Origin: Rickettsiales bacterium
Lineage (GTDB): Bacteria; Pseudomonadota; Alphaproteobacteria; Rs-D84
Assembly (NCBI GenBank): GCA_031267375.1
Contig: JAIRZE010000096.1
Coordinates: 1-33,691, forward strand
DNA length: 33,691 nt
Direction: 5' to 3'
The notes beneath the pieces are model-generated. The model did not search any database. It was not told the DNA's origin and saw only the letters and a list, made by a program, of their open reading frames with translations. A program made the translations under genes and the position numbers. How positions within the stretch are numbered: the first letter of the stretch is position 1; every line of letters begins with the position of its first letter. Positions 6,788 through 15,085 of this stretch are shown here, in pieces.

Positions 6788-6828
6788 AAAAAATCAAGCG
6801 TCCATACTCGGACGCTTGAACTTTTTTT
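6788..6828. terminator. Bidirectional terminator
   Basis: TCAAGCGTCC (6794-6803) and GGACGCTTGA (6810-6819) form a 10-bp stem flanked by an A run on the left and a T run on the right. It serves tRNA-Thr on the plus strand and the gene at 6842 on the minus strand. Confidence 0.9.
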
Positions 6829-6841
6829 AACCGGGATTTAT

Positions 6842-7351
6842 TTATTTCCCCTCGTGATGCGCTTCTTCCAGGCAGCGGATTTTATCGTGCAGCCATTTGT
6901 CCCAATGCATTATGTCAACCGCGTCCCACTTCGTAAACTCAAAGCGCGCAGTCCAGCGGAATTTCATTTTCATCCATTGCTTGGACAGGCATTCCTGCAT
7001 ACATTTGCCCTCTGCATATTCCATTCCCGCCGCCTGAATAAACGCATAGTTCAGCGATTTCAGCTTTTCTATGTCCATTTCCAGCTTTGGTATGAAATTC
7101 TTGAAGTGGCTTTTCAAATCGGCGAAAGAATATCCGCCCTTTGGCGCCGATTTCTTTACTTCCATTCCATAATCCAGCGCAAAGTTCGCTATGCAAATTC
7201 CGTGCTTGAAAAACAATTTCGCGTGATGCCGGTGCAGGCGCTTTAATCCGTTCAGATTGGTTTTGTGCGCGGCGATCATAGCCTCTTCGTGCAGCAGAGC
7301 CTGATTGTCCGCCACATCTTTGAATCCTTGCAGGATTTTCCCCAGTTCCAT
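6842..7351 (-). CDS. Unrecognised 169-residue protein, probably helical
   Basis: I do not recognise a family. The sequence is rich in predicted helix and in histidine, with HEEAMIAAHKTNLNGLKRLHRHHAKLFF near the N-terminus, two cysteines near the middle of the C-terminal half (GKCMQECLSKQWMKMKF) and a tryptophan-rich tail ending HHEGK. There is no signal peptide or membrane segment, so it is probably cytoplasmic. A strong Shine-Dalgarno (AAAGGAG, 6 bases before the ATG), a promoter at 7380-7409 and a shared terminator mark it as a real, separately transcribed gene. The His/Glu-rich first helix could suggest a metal-binding helical bundle, but that is a guess. It stands alone between tRNA-Thr and ileS. 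Confidence 0.75.
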   Translation of the reverse strand: MELGKILQGFKDVADNQALLHEEAMIAAHKTNLNGLKRLHRHHAKLFFKHGICIANFALDYGMEVKKSAPKGGYSFADLKSHFKNFIPKLEMDIEKLKSLNYAFIQAAGMEYAEGKCMQECLSKQWMKMKFRWTARFEFTKWDAVDIMHWDKWLHDKIRCLEEAHHEGK

Positions 7352-7379
7352 TTTTTTCTCCTTTGTTGTTGGCGCACTG

Positions 7380-7409
7380 ATTATGCCTTGGATGCCGCCG
7401 CCGCATCAA
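7380..7409 (-). promoter_or_regulatory. Promoter of the gene at 6842-7351
   Basis: On the minus strand TTGATG (7409-7404), 18-bp spacer, CATAAT (7385-7380). The predicted start is about 20 bases upstream of the ATG. Confidence 0.55.
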
Positions 7410-7447
7410 TGCGGAGCAATTCCTATGCGCCTGCGTTGAAAAAACTG

Positions 7448-7475
7448 TTGAAATCGCAAACAAATGTGTTAAAAT
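7448..7475 (+). promoter_or_regulatory. Promoter of ileS leader
   Basis: TTGAAA (7448-7453), 16-bp spacer, TAAAAT (7470-7475). The predicted transcription start at 7482-7483 coincides with the A of the leader-peptide ATG, suggesting a leaderless leader ORF. Confidence 0.65.
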
Positions 7476-7482
7476 CAAAGCT

Positions 7483-7515
7483 ATGAATAACAAAAGCATA
7501 ATCATTATAGAATAA
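7483..7515 (+). CDS. Isoleucine leader peptide MNNKSIIIIE
   Basis: A ten-codon ORF with four consecutive Ile codons (ATA ATC ATT ATA, 7498-7509), then GAA and TAA. It lies between a promoter and a terminator hairpin upstream of isoleucyl-tRNA synthetase. Four Ile in a row in ten residues, using three different Ile codons, is hard to explain by chance and is the signature of ribosome-mediated attenuation. If charged Ile-tRNA is scarce, a ribosome would stall here. Confidence 0.75.
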   Translation: MNNKSIIIIE

Positions 7516-7521
7516 ACAGCA

Positions 7522-7566
7522 ATGCGCCGATGCGTAAAGCTGGGGCGCGTAGCGCCTGTTTTTTTA
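7522..7566 (+). terminator. ileS attenuator: antiterminator and terminator
   Basis: Terminator: GGCGC (7544-7548), GTA loop, GCGCC (7552-7556), then a T run from 7559. Antiterminator: ATGCGCC (7522-7528) pairs with GGCGCGT (7544-7550), consuming the left terminator arm. A ribosome at the leader stop (7513-7515) would cover about to 7527 and block the antiterminator; one stalled at the Ile codons would not. Confidence 0.7.
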
Positions 7567-7587
7567 TAAGAGTCCAAGGAACAATAA

Positions 7588-10500
7588 ATGTCAAAAGCAA
7601 AGCACTATCCTGAAATCAACGCCCGCGCAGACTTTCCAAAGCTTGAAAAGGAAATTCTGGCTTTCTGGGATGCGGAAAAGATTTTCAACCAGACTATTGA
7701 AAACCGCGCCAGTGCGCCAGAATATGTTTTTTACGACGGACCGGCTTTTGGAAACGGACTTCCGCATTACGGGCATATTCTGACTTCCTATGTAAAGGAC
7801 CTTGTTCCGCGCTATCAGACTATGCGCGGGAAAAAAGTGCCGCGCAACATTGGCTGGGACTGCCACGGCCTGCCGGCCGAGCTGGAAGCTGAAAAATACC
7901 TAAAAATTTCAGGAAAAGCCGAAATCGCGAAATTCGGAATAAAAGAATTCAACGCCGTCTGCACAGAGCGCGTGCAGATGTATGTCGGCGAATGGGAAAA
8001 GTTTTTGACAAGAATGGGCCGCTGGATTGACTATTCGGACACTTACCGCACTATGGATTTGAACTATACCGAAAGCGTCATATGGGCATTCAAGAAATTG
8101 TATGACAAGGGCTTGATTTATGAAGGGACTTATTCAATATGGTACTCTTACGGCGCGGAGTCAACCGTTTCAAATTCCGAGACAAAGCAGGACGACTGCT
8201 ATCGCGAGCGGGAAGACACCAGCGTTACCGTGTCATTCCTTTTGGACGAAGAATTTGACGGGAAACCGACGCATATATTGGCTTGGACGACAACGCCCTG
8301 GACATTGGTCGCAAACTTCGCATTATGCGTTGGCGAAGACATAGACTACGCCGTTATGGAAGAGAATAACCAGTATTATGTAATCGGAGACAAGGCGCGC
8401 GAGCGTTATAAACAGCAACTGCAAAACGCAAGCTTTGTCAAGACGGTCAAAGGGCGCGATTTAGTGGGCAAGACTTACACGCCGCTGTTTGATTTCTTTG
8501 GTGATGTAAAACACGCGTTCAAGGTTGTCTCCGCCGACTATGTTACGATCGATGACGGAACCGGAATCGTCCACCTTGCGCCGTTTGGGGAAGAAGACTT
8601 GATAATTATGGAGCGCGAGGCTATTTCTTGGCACGCCCCCGTAGACAGTCAGGGAAAATTTACAAAGCAGGTTGGACAGTATGCCGGAATGCTTGTCTTT
8701 GATGCAATAGACCCAATTGTATCGGATCTTAAAAAATCAGGAAAGCTGATAAAGAAAGAGCAATACAGGCATATGTATCCGCATTGCTGGCGCACGGGTG
8801 TCCCGCTTATAAATATGCCGCTGAACAGCTGGTATGTGGCGGTTGATAAGTTTAGGGATCGCATTGGCGAATTAAATAAAAAAATTGATTGGATTCCGGA
8901 TCATATCCGCGACGGGCAAATGGGCAAGTGGCTGGCTGGCGCAAGGCCTTGGGCCATATCGCGCTCCCGATTTTTCGGCGCGCCGATCCCGGTTTGGAAA
9001 TCCGACAACCCGGAATATCCGCGGATTGATGTATACGGCAGCATTGCCGAGCTGGAACGTGACTTTGGTATAAAGATCACCGATTTTCACCGACCGTATA
9101 TAGACGAACTGACTCGGCCGAATCCGGATGACCCGACTGGAAAATCAATGATGCGCCGCATTCCGGAAGTATTGGATTGCTGGTTTGAATCCGGCGCTAT
9201 GCCTTTTGCGTCCAAGCATTATCCTTTTGAAAACAAGGATTGGTTTGATTCTCACTTTCCCGCTGATTTTATCGTGGAATACATAGCTCAAACGCGCGGC
9301 TGGTTTTATAATATGATGATTCTGGCAACGGCATTGTTTGATAACGAGCCATTCAAAACTTCGCTGTGCCACGGCGTGGTTTTGGGAAACGACGGCAAGA
9401 AAATGTCAAAATCCCTGCGCAATTATCCCGACCCTATGGATGTTATAGAAACATTGGGATCCGATTCATTGCGATGGTTTCTGATGTCTTCAACAATTCT
9501 GTCCGGGGGTAATATGTCCGTTGCGCGCGAAGATATCGCAAAGTCCGCACGCGAAGTCATAATGCCGCTGTGGAATACATTTTATTTCTTTACGCTTTAT
9601 GCAAACGCCGAAGGAATAAAAGCGAAAGAAATCGCAACCGCGACAGATCCGCTGGATAAATACATATTGTCAAAACTTCGCACTATGGTTCTGCGCGTCA
9701 CGGAATTGCTGGATGCGTCGCGCATAAATGAAGCCGCGCCATTATTCTCGGCATTTATGGAAATCTTGAACAACTGGTACATACGCCGCTCGCGCCCGCG
9801 CTTTTGGGACGGAAAAGACACGGCCGCATTTGATACTCTGTATACCGTACTGACCGTGCTATCCAAAGCATTGGCGCCTTATATGCCGATGACCGCGGAA
9901 TTTATTTACAAATCGCTGACTGGTGATAAATCCGTTCATTTGCAAAACTGGCCAGATGTATCAGCTATCGCGGAAAATCATAATATTGAAAAAGCAATGG
10001 ATATCGTGCAATCTGTGGTTGCCGTTGGAAAAGCCTTGCGCGAGAATGCAAGACTGCGCAATCGTTTGCCGCTGGCAAAAATGACTATCGCCGGCGCGGA
10101 TTTATCAGAGTACGCGGATATAATAAAAGATGAATTGAATGTAAAATCTGTTGAATTTACAACCAATATTTCATCCGTTGCCGATTCGTTCGTATATTTG
10201 ATTACCCCGAAAATCGGGGAAAGATTAGGCGGCGCTTTGAAAGAAATTATCCCAGCAGTAAAAGCCGGTAATTACGAAATCAAAGACGGGCAGCTTTATG
10301 TCCTTTGTCCTTCGTCCTTCGTCCTTCGTCCTTCGGAATACGAAAATCGTCTGACTGTAAAGCCCGGAATCACAGGCGCGGCATTGCCCGACAATACCGC
10401 CGTAGTCGTTCTGGATACAAATCTAACGCCGGAACTGATTGCCGAAGGCCTGGCCAACGACGCCCTGCGCTTTATTCAGGACACGCGCAAACTGGTTGGC

Positions 10501-10686
10501 CTGGATGTGTCTGACCGCATACATCTGACCGTCGCAGGCGACGCGGAAATGATAGCCGCGTTCCGCGCACACGAGCCGCGGATTGCGGAAGATGTCCTGG
10601 CGCTGGATATAAACTATTCTGACGGCGAACAGGAACACAAGACAGAGATTGAAAATCACAAGTTTTCAATAAAGATTGAAAAATGA
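7588..10686 (+). CDS. ileS: Isoleucyl-tRNA synthetase, type II
   Basis: This class I synthetase charges tRNA-Ile and edits misactivated valine. The 1032 residues show YDGPAFGNGLPHYGH (HYGH, 60-63) rather than HIGH; this form belongs to type II (eukaryote-like, often mupirocin-resistant) IleRS, as in Rickettsia and Chlamydia. The editing domain has AWTTTPWTL and DDGTGIVHLAPFGEED; KMSKS is at 605-609. A GTCCTTC array (10300-10336) reads LCPSSFVLRPSEYE in the C-terminal region. A Shine-Dalgarno AAGGA precedes the ATG. An Ile leader and attenuator lie directly upstream. The stop overlaps the nth start by 4 bases. Confidence 0.97.
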   Translation: MSKAKHYPEINARADFPKLEKEILAFWDAEKIFNQTIENRASAPEYVFYDGPAFGNGLPHYGHILTSYVKDLVPRYQTMRGKKVPRNIGWDCHGLPAELEAEKYLKISGKAEIAKFGIKEFNAVCTERVQMYVGEWEKFLTRMGRWIDYSDTYRTMDLNYTESVIWAFKKLYDKGLIYEGTYSIWYSYGAESTVSNSETKQDDCYREREDTSVTVSFLLDEEFDGKPTHILAWTTTPWTLVANFALCVGEDIDYAVMEENNQYYVIGDKARERYKQQLQNASFVKTVKGRDLVGKTYTPLFDFFGDVKHAFKVVSADYVTIDDGTGIVHLAPFGEEDLIIMEREAISWHAPVDSQGKFTKQVGQYAGMLVFDAIDPIVSDLKKSGKLIKKEQYRHMYPHCWRTGVPLINMPLNSWYVAVDKFRDRIGELNKKIDWIPDHIRDGQMGKWLAGARPWAISRSRFFGAPIPVWKSDNPEYPRIDVYGSIAELERDFGIKITDFHRPYIDELTRPNPDDPTGKSMMRRIPEVLDCWFESGAMPFASKHYPFENKDWFDSHFPADFIVEYIAQTRGWFYNMMILATALFDNEPFKTSLCHGVVLGNDGKKMSKSLRNYPDPMDVIETLGSDSLRWFLMSSTILSGGNMSVAREDIAKSAREVIMPLWNTFYFFTLYANAEGIKAKEIATATDPLDKYILSKLRTMVLRVTELLDASRINEAAPLFSAFMEILNNWYIRRSRPRFWDGKDTAAFDTLYTVLTVLSKALAPYMPMTAEFIYKSLTGDKSVHLQNWPDVSAIAENHNIEKAMDIVQSVVAVGKALRENARLRNRLPLAKMTIAGADLSEYADIIKDELNVKSVEFTTNISSVADSFVYLITPKIGERLGGALKEIIPAVKAGNYEIKDGQLYVLCPSSFVLRPSEYENRLTVKPGITGAALPDNTAVVVLDTNLTPELIAEGLANDALRFIQDTRKLVGLDVSDRIHLTVAGDAEMIAAFRAHEPRIAEDVLALDINYSDGEQEHKTEIENHKFSIKIEK
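10300..10336. repeat. GTCCTTC-family array inside ileS
   Basis: Five 7-bp units (GTCCTTT/GTCCTTC x4), read as VLCPSSFVLRPSE. It is the reverse orientation of the AAGGACG array in topA. Confidence 0.9.
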
Positions 10687-11333
10687 TGAATCCGGAAACT
10701 TATTTCAAAATAATGCCGCAGCACTTGGATATGACGGTGCGCACGGAATTGTATTATGTGAACGAATTCACTTTCGCCGTCGCCGTCATTCTTTCCGCCC
10801 AGGCGACCGACAAGAAAGTAAATGAAATTACCCCGGCGCTTTTTGCGGTCGCTGATACGCCGGAAGCAATGCTTACACTCAGTGAATCCGGCTTGAAAGA
10901 GCATATAAAGGTTATTTCTTTTTTCAATAACAAGGCAAAGAATATCCTGGCATTGTCTGAACTGTTAAACAAAAGGACAGATGGGCAAAAGGACAAATGG
11001 ACATTTCCAGTAAAATACCACAATCGCGATGAATTGATGAAGCTGCCGGGCATAGGCCAGAAAACGGCAAATGTTATAATGAATGTTCTTTGGGGCGCGC
11101 CGACGATCGGCATAGACACCCACGCATTCCGCCTGGCGCACAGATTCGGCTGGGTCGGCGATTCTGATAATACGCCAGAGAAAGTAGAAGAAAAATTATT
11201 AAAATTGATTCCGAAAAAATACCACAATGCCGTGAATCATATTATGGTCCTGCACGGGCGATATATCTGCAAGGCGCAGAAACCTTTATGCGCGGATTGC
11301 CCGGTGAATAAATTTTGTCCTGCGCGGACTTGA
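10683..11333 (+). CDS. nth: Endonuclease III
   Basis: A DNA glycosylase/AP lyase that removes oxidised pyrimidines in base-excision repair. The 216 residues contain the helix-hairpin-helix LPGIGQKTANVI with catalytic Lys127, the catalytic Asp145 in GIDTHAFRLAHRFGW, and a [4Fe-4S] loop of Cys196, Cys203, Cys206 and Cys212 (C-X6-C-X2-C-X5-C). A GGACAAAT array is read as NKRTDGQKDKWTFP just before the HhH domain, lengthening an inter-helix loop. The ATG overlaps the ileS stop, so nth should be coupled to, and co-regulated with, ileS. Confidence 0.96.
   Translation: MMNPETYFKIMPQHLDMTVRTELYYVNEFTFAVAVILSAQATDKKVNEITPALFAVADTPEAMLTLSESGLKEHIKVISFFNNKAKNILALSELLNKRTDGQKDKWTFPVKYHNRDELMKLPGIGQKTANVIMNVLWGAPTIGIDTHAFRLAHRFGWVGDSDNTPEKVEEKLLKLIPKKYHNAVNHIMVLHGRYICKAQKPLCADCPVNKFCPART
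10971..11006. repeat. GGACAAAT-family array inside nth
   Basis: Four 8-bp units (AAAAGGAC/AGATGGGC/AAAAGGAC/AAATGGAC), read as KRTDGQKDKWT. Confidence 0.85.
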
Positions 11334-11597
11334 TTTTCTTCTTGTATTCCCTGATTCTTATGATAAGATTCCCAGCAGTGTCGGGGTATTCCCGACGCCG
11401 GGTCCTAGAAACCCCACACGCAATAAAAAAATTCCTGCCCGGACTTTTATGGCAGGAGGACGGCGAAATTAAATACGCCGTGCAAGTCATTGTGTGTTCT
11501 TGTTTCTAGCCTCCTGCCGCCTCTTTTACAAGGCGGTTTAATTATGGCGGGAAACAGAGCAATTTGTCATCAGGCTAAAATTCCCAAGATAAAAGAA
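11334..11597. ncRNA. Structured gene-free region, possible small RNA
   Basis: No convincing ORF lies between the convergent nth and pheT. Dense pairing is visible. CTAGAAA (11405-11411) with TTTCTAG (11503-11509) and CACAC (11415-11419) with GTGTG (11492-11496) close a stem over two hairpins, CCTGCC/GGCAGG (11434-11456) and ACGGCG/CGCCGT (11460-11481). Alternatively GGCAGGAGG (11451-11459) pairs perfectly with CCTCCTGCC (11510-11518). On the minus strand the first hairpin runs into a T7 run and would be a terminator, so a minus-strand RNA of about 170 bases is possible. I could not match it to tmRNA, RNase P or SRP RNA; 6S RNA cannot be excluded. Confidence 0.4.
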
Positions 11598-11661
11598 ACA
11601 CTGATCAAGAGCGTTGGCGGTCGGCTCTCTCCTTCCGCCGCGCTCTTGACCAGTGTTTTTA
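11598..11661. terminator. Large bidirectional terminator between nth and pheT
   Basis: AACACTG-A-TCAAGAGCG pairs with CGCTCTTGA-C-CAGTGTT around a GC-rich inner stem (GGCGG/CCGCC), followed by TTTTTATT. Placed immediately after the pheT stop on the minus strand. Confidence 0.8.
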
Positions 11662-13953
11662 TTTGTCGCGTATTTTCGCACCAGTTTTTTCCACAGATGC
11701 AATGATCCGGTTTTGCATTTCCTGCAAGTCCGCGTCCGTCATATTCTTGTCCGGATAAGCAGTTATCGTGAAAGCAATGGACTTCTGCCCGTCTTTTTCA
11801 AACACATCAAAGACCATAATGTCGCGGATTTGCTGATCCACAAAGGCCGCTCTTATTATATCCTGCGCGTTTTGATTCTGCGCGCACCAGAACGCGAAGT
11901 CTTTTTTTATCGGCTGAAAATCAGTTATGGGCTTTTTAAGATGTTCGGCTATGCCTTTTTCCGCATTTTCTATAAATGCGATTTCAACATTCGTCTTTAT
12001 GCCGAATTTCTTTGCCAGTCCCGGATGCAGCTCTGCAAATTCCGCCTGGAATCCAATCTCTGGCAATTCAATCCGCCCATATCTGTACGGATGCGCCCAC
12101 TTCGGCGGATTATCAGTCTTTACATCATACCATACATTCGCGCCGATCAGCGCGTTCAGATCAGCGCGGACATCAAACACATCAACGGGACGATTTCGTT
12201 TCTGCCAATGTTTTGGATAATTGTTTCCGGTGCGGACGATCAAAAGCTGCCAATGCTCTTGCCCTGGTATTCCGCCGTCAAAAACATTTCCGCATTCAAA
12301 CAAGGCAAGGTCCGGGAAGCCGCGCCGCTCGTTATCCGCGATAACATTCAGCATATTCGGTAGCAAATGGTTGCGCGCCGTGTTCATATTTTCGGTAATC
12401 GGATTTTTTATAATCACATTCGGTTTGTCGGAAATCAATTTCTCCTGGGCCAGATTTCCAAACCCGTATGTTATAACCTCTGTCAGACCCAAATGCGTCA
12501 ATAAATCGGTCTTTCCGCCCATTTTTTGAATAACAGGATTTGCAACCTGCCGCCGGTCGGCGAACAAATTGACATATCCTGTGATGCGGATTATGTCCGA
12601 CACGATAGTTTCCGGAATATCCACATCAACCCGCCAGCTTGGCACAATCAAATCGTTTGCATTCGCAAATTTATACCCCAGTTTTTCCAATATTTCCTTT
12701 TGCTTCCCGGCGTCCAGGAACCAGCCTGTTTTTCTGCCGAATAATTCAGAATCATATCTTATTATCTTTGGATTATATTTCGGCAAATCCTTGATCGCGG
12801 CGATAATTCTTCCCCCACAGGCTTTTTGAATAATATCTGTCGCCATATCCAGCGCTTCGCCAGTAATGGTCGGATCAATTCCACGCTCGTACCTATACGA
12901 CGAATCAGTCTTCAAGCCCAAGCGCTTTGCGGTCTTGCGAATTCCAACCGGCTCAAAATAAGCGCTTTCCAGCAGGATATTTTTTGTATTTTCCGTCGTC
13001 ATTCCGCGCTTTCCGCCGATAATTCCAGCCAGTGCCAGAATTCCCTTTTTATCGGTTATGACCAGATCGTCCGCGGTTAAAATATGTTCTGCATCAAATA
13101 AATCCTCAAACTTTTCGCCGGCCACGGCCAAGCGCACAATTATGTCGCCATCTATTTCGTCCGCGTCAAAGCAATGCATAGGCTGGCCCAGGTCATAGCA
13201 GACATAGTTGGTCGCATCTATGCAGGCATTCTTTGGATTTACGCCTATCGCTTCCAGCCGCCGCTTTATAGTTTCGCCTGATTCCGCCATTTTTATATCG
13301 CTGATTTCAATAAAGTTATAAACAGGGCAGCGATCCGGATTTTGGATAAAAGCTTTGCGCCGACCCGCAATATTATTTATGACTGGAAATTCCCTGTTTA
13401 TAAAGCTTCCGGCGATGGATGTTGCGGACAAATCGCGCGCTATTCCGCGAACAGACAAGTAATCCGGCCGGTTGGGTGTAATTCCTGCATCAAAAACAAT
13501 ATAATTATCGGAATCTTTTTTTTCTATCAAAGGGTTTCCGATTTTATACTTCTTTTCATCCAATTCTATGATTCCGTCGTGATCTTCGCCCAGTCCCAGC
13601 TCTTTTTCGCTGCACATCATACCGTTGGATTCAAAGCCGCGGATTTTGCCGGCCTTTATTTCCATATTGCCAATTTTGCAGCCCGGGCGGGCCAGCGCGG
13701 AAACCAGGCCAGCGCGCGCGTTCGGTGCGCCGCAGACGACTTGACGAGGAAGCCCAGACCCGTCGTCCACTTTCAGCAAATGCAAATGAGTGTTCGGAAT
13801 ATCCGAAGATTCGCAAATCTTCGCCGCAATTGGACGGACAGGCTCTATCAATTCCTCTACCTCTAACCCGGCCAGGGTCAGAGCATTCGCGATCGTTCGC
13901 GCGGTCGCATCCGTATTCAAATAATCTTTCAACCAATCAAGTGTCCAGCGCAT
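11659..13953 (-). CDS. pheT: Phenylalanyl-tRNA synthetase beta subunit
   Basis: The beta chain of the alpha2-beta2 PheRS provides tRNA binding, editing and structural support. The start is the ATG at 13953, one base after the pheS stop; it gives the canonical MRWTLDWLKDYL, whereas the longer frame reads back into pheS. The 764 residues comprise an EMAP/OB tRNA-binding domain (about 40-150, with the CGAPNA motif), B3/B4 editing and B5 domains, a catalytic-like core (GFGN..), and a C-terminal ferredoxin-fold anticodon-binding domain (KKDFAFW to the end). Unusually for this window, no repeat array is inserted. Last gene of rpmI-rplT-pheS-pheT. Confidence 0.96.
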   Translation of the reverse strand: MRWTLDWLKDYLNTDATARTIANALTLAGLEVEELIEPVRPIAAKICESSDIPNTHLHLLKVDDGSGLPRQVVCGAPNARAGLVSALARPGCKIGNMEIKAGKIRGFESNGMMCSEKELGLGEDHDGIIELDEKKYKIGNPLIEKKDSDNYIVFDAGITPNRPDYLSVRGIARDLSATSIAGSFINREFPVINNIAGRRKAFIQNPDRCPVYNFIEISDIKMAESGETIKRRLEAIGVNPKNACIDATNYVCYDLGQPMHCFDADEIDGDIIVRLAVAGEKFEDLFDAEHILTADDLVITDKKGILALAGIIGGKRGMTTENTKNILLESAYFEPVGIRKTAKRLGLKTDSSYRYERGIDPTITGEALDMATDIIQKACGGRIIAAIKDLPKYNPKIIRYDSELFGRKTGWFLDAGKQKEILEKLGYKFANANDLIVPSWRVDVDIPETIVSDIIRITGYVNLFADRRQVANPVIQKMGGKTDLLTHLGLTEVITYGFGNLAQEKLISDKPNVIIKNPITENMNTARNHLLPNMLNVIADNERRGFPDLALFECGNVFDGGIPGQEHWQLLIVRTGNNYPKHWQKRNRPVDVFDVRADLNALIGANVWYDVKTDNPPKWAHPYRYGRIELPEIGFQAEFAELHPGLAKKFGIKTNVEIAFIENAEKGIAEHLKKPITDFQPIKKDFAFWCAQNQNAQDIIRAAFVDQQIRDIMVFDVFEKDGQKSIAFTITAYPDKNMTDADLQEMQNRIIASVEKTGAKIRDK

Positions 13954-13954
13954 C

Positions 13955-14938
13955 TTAAAATCCTTCGTTTTGCAGCCAGCGAATATCGCCGTCATAAAAT
14001 TTTCTTATATCGTTCAGGCCGTATTTCAGCATAGCCAATCTGTCCCAGCCAAAACCCCAGGCATAGCCCTGGAATTCATCCGGATTAATGTTGCAGTTTT
14101 TCAAAACATTCGGATGAACCATTCCGGCGCCCATAATTTCCAGCCAACTGGTGTTTTTATCTTCGTTCTGAGCCAGATTTCCAGTACTTTTATCCCACAG
14201 CACATCTATTTCAACAGACGGGTCGGTAAAAGGAAAATAACTTGGGCGGATCCGCAGCGAAGTCGTTTTCTGGAAAAATAATTCCAAAAACATTTTTATG
14301 TCGGAAATCATATCCTGCAAAGTTATATCTTTGCCCACATTCAATCCTTCTATCTGATGAAACATAGGCGAATGAGTAGCATCCATATCGCGCCGGAAAG
14401 TCGCGCCGGCGGCGAATATTTTTATCGGGGCGCCGGATTTTTCCATCTCGCGAATTTGAATAGCGCTTGTTTGGGTGCGCAGAACATTATCTGTCCCATC
14501 TATAAAGAAAGTGTCCTGCATATCGCGGGCAGGGTGGTATTCCGGTGTATTCAAAGCAGTAAAATTATGCCAATCGTCTTCTATTTCCGGACCAAAGCGC
14601 GAAGAATAACCCATAGCCAATAAAATATCGCCTATCTCGCGCAGCGCCCTGGTAAGCGGATGTATTTTTCCGATAACAACAGGCGCGGCGTCCAGCGACA
14701 TATCAATCTTGTCTTTTTCCAATGCTGCGTTCAATGCCGCATCTTCCAATTGTGTCTGGCGCGCGGCAAACACCTCTCGCAATTGCGAATTTTCCAAGTT
14801 TAATGCCGCCCGCGCTTCCAGCGACAAATCCTTCATAGTTTTCAAGCGTGCGGTCATAGTGCCGTTCTTGCCAAAGGTCGCCGTATGCAGGGCCTGCAAT
14901 TCTTCCAATGAATTTATGTTTTTTATTTGTTCAATCAT
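13955..14938 (-). CDS. pheS: Phenylalanyl-tRNA synthetase alpha subunit
   Basis: The catalytic class II subunit of PheRS. The 327 residues contain an N-terminal coiled-coil region (about 1-85), then the class II core with HPLTRALREI, FGPEIEDDWHNF, TPEYHPARDMQDTFFI, motif 2 around THSPMFHQIEGLNV, and motif 3 in GYAWGFGWDRLAMLKYGLNDIR. Length is normal. It is separated from rplT by a fold-back element and a minus-strand terminator, so it either has its own weak promoter or depends on readthrough. pheT follows after one base. Confidence 0.96.
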   Translation of the reverse strand: MIEQIKNINSLEELQALHTATFGKNGTMTARLKTMKDLSLEARAALNLENSQLREVFAARQTQLEDAALNAALEKDKIDMSLDAAPVVIGKIHPLTRALREIGDILLAMGYSSRFGPEIEDDWHNFTALNTPEYHPARDMQDTFFIDGTDNVLRTQTSAIQIREMEKSGAPIKIFAAGATFRRDMDATHSPMFHQIEGLNVGKDITLQDMISDIKMFLELFFQKTTSLRIRPSYFPFTDPSVEIDVLWDKSTGNLAQNEDKNTSWLEIMGAGMVHPNVLKNCNINPDEFQGYAWGFGWDRLAMLKYGLNDIRKFYDGDIRWLQNEGF

Positions 14939-14941
14939 TTT

Positions 14942-15085
14942 AGTGGTCAGTGGTTAGTTGTTAGTGGTCAGTTCAAGTATGACAAATTCTAATAAAAAAT
15001 ACCACCGTAAAGTGGTATTTATGTGGACAGTGTTGTGGCCGTGGAAAGATAAAACTGACCACTGGCCACCAATCACTGACCACTA
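14942..15085. repeat. AGTGGTC-family fold-back between rplT and pheS
   Basis: The left arm (14942-14974) and right arm (15055-15085) are inverted arrays of 7-bp units AGTGGTC/AGTGGTT/AGTTGTT. The core contains the minus-strand terminator. The TAG stop of rplT (15083-15085) lies inside the right arm. Confidence 0.9.
14988..15020 (-). terminator. Terminator between rplT and pheS
   Basis: On the minus strand AAATACCAC, TTTACG loop, GTGGTATTT then TTTTATTAG. It would end the rpmI-rplT message or throttle readthrough into pheST. I found no convincing Phe leader peptide, so I do not call it an attenuator. Confidence 0.75.

Noticed and set aside
11334..11600. tmRNA, RNase P RNA or SRP RNA in the gene-free region
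   Set aside because: No tRNA-like CCA end, tag ORF or T-loop for tmRNA; none of the conserved RNase P core segments; no GGAAG-type SRP tetraloop helix. Too short for RNase P.
13954..13995. Longer pheT frame starting at 13995
   Set aside because: The extra residues overlap the pheS 3' end; the ATG at 13953 gives the standard PheT N-terminus.
14939..15082. Phe attenuator before pheS
   Set aside because: A terminator hairpin is present, but I found no short ORF rich in Phe codons on the minus strand and no clear antiterminator.
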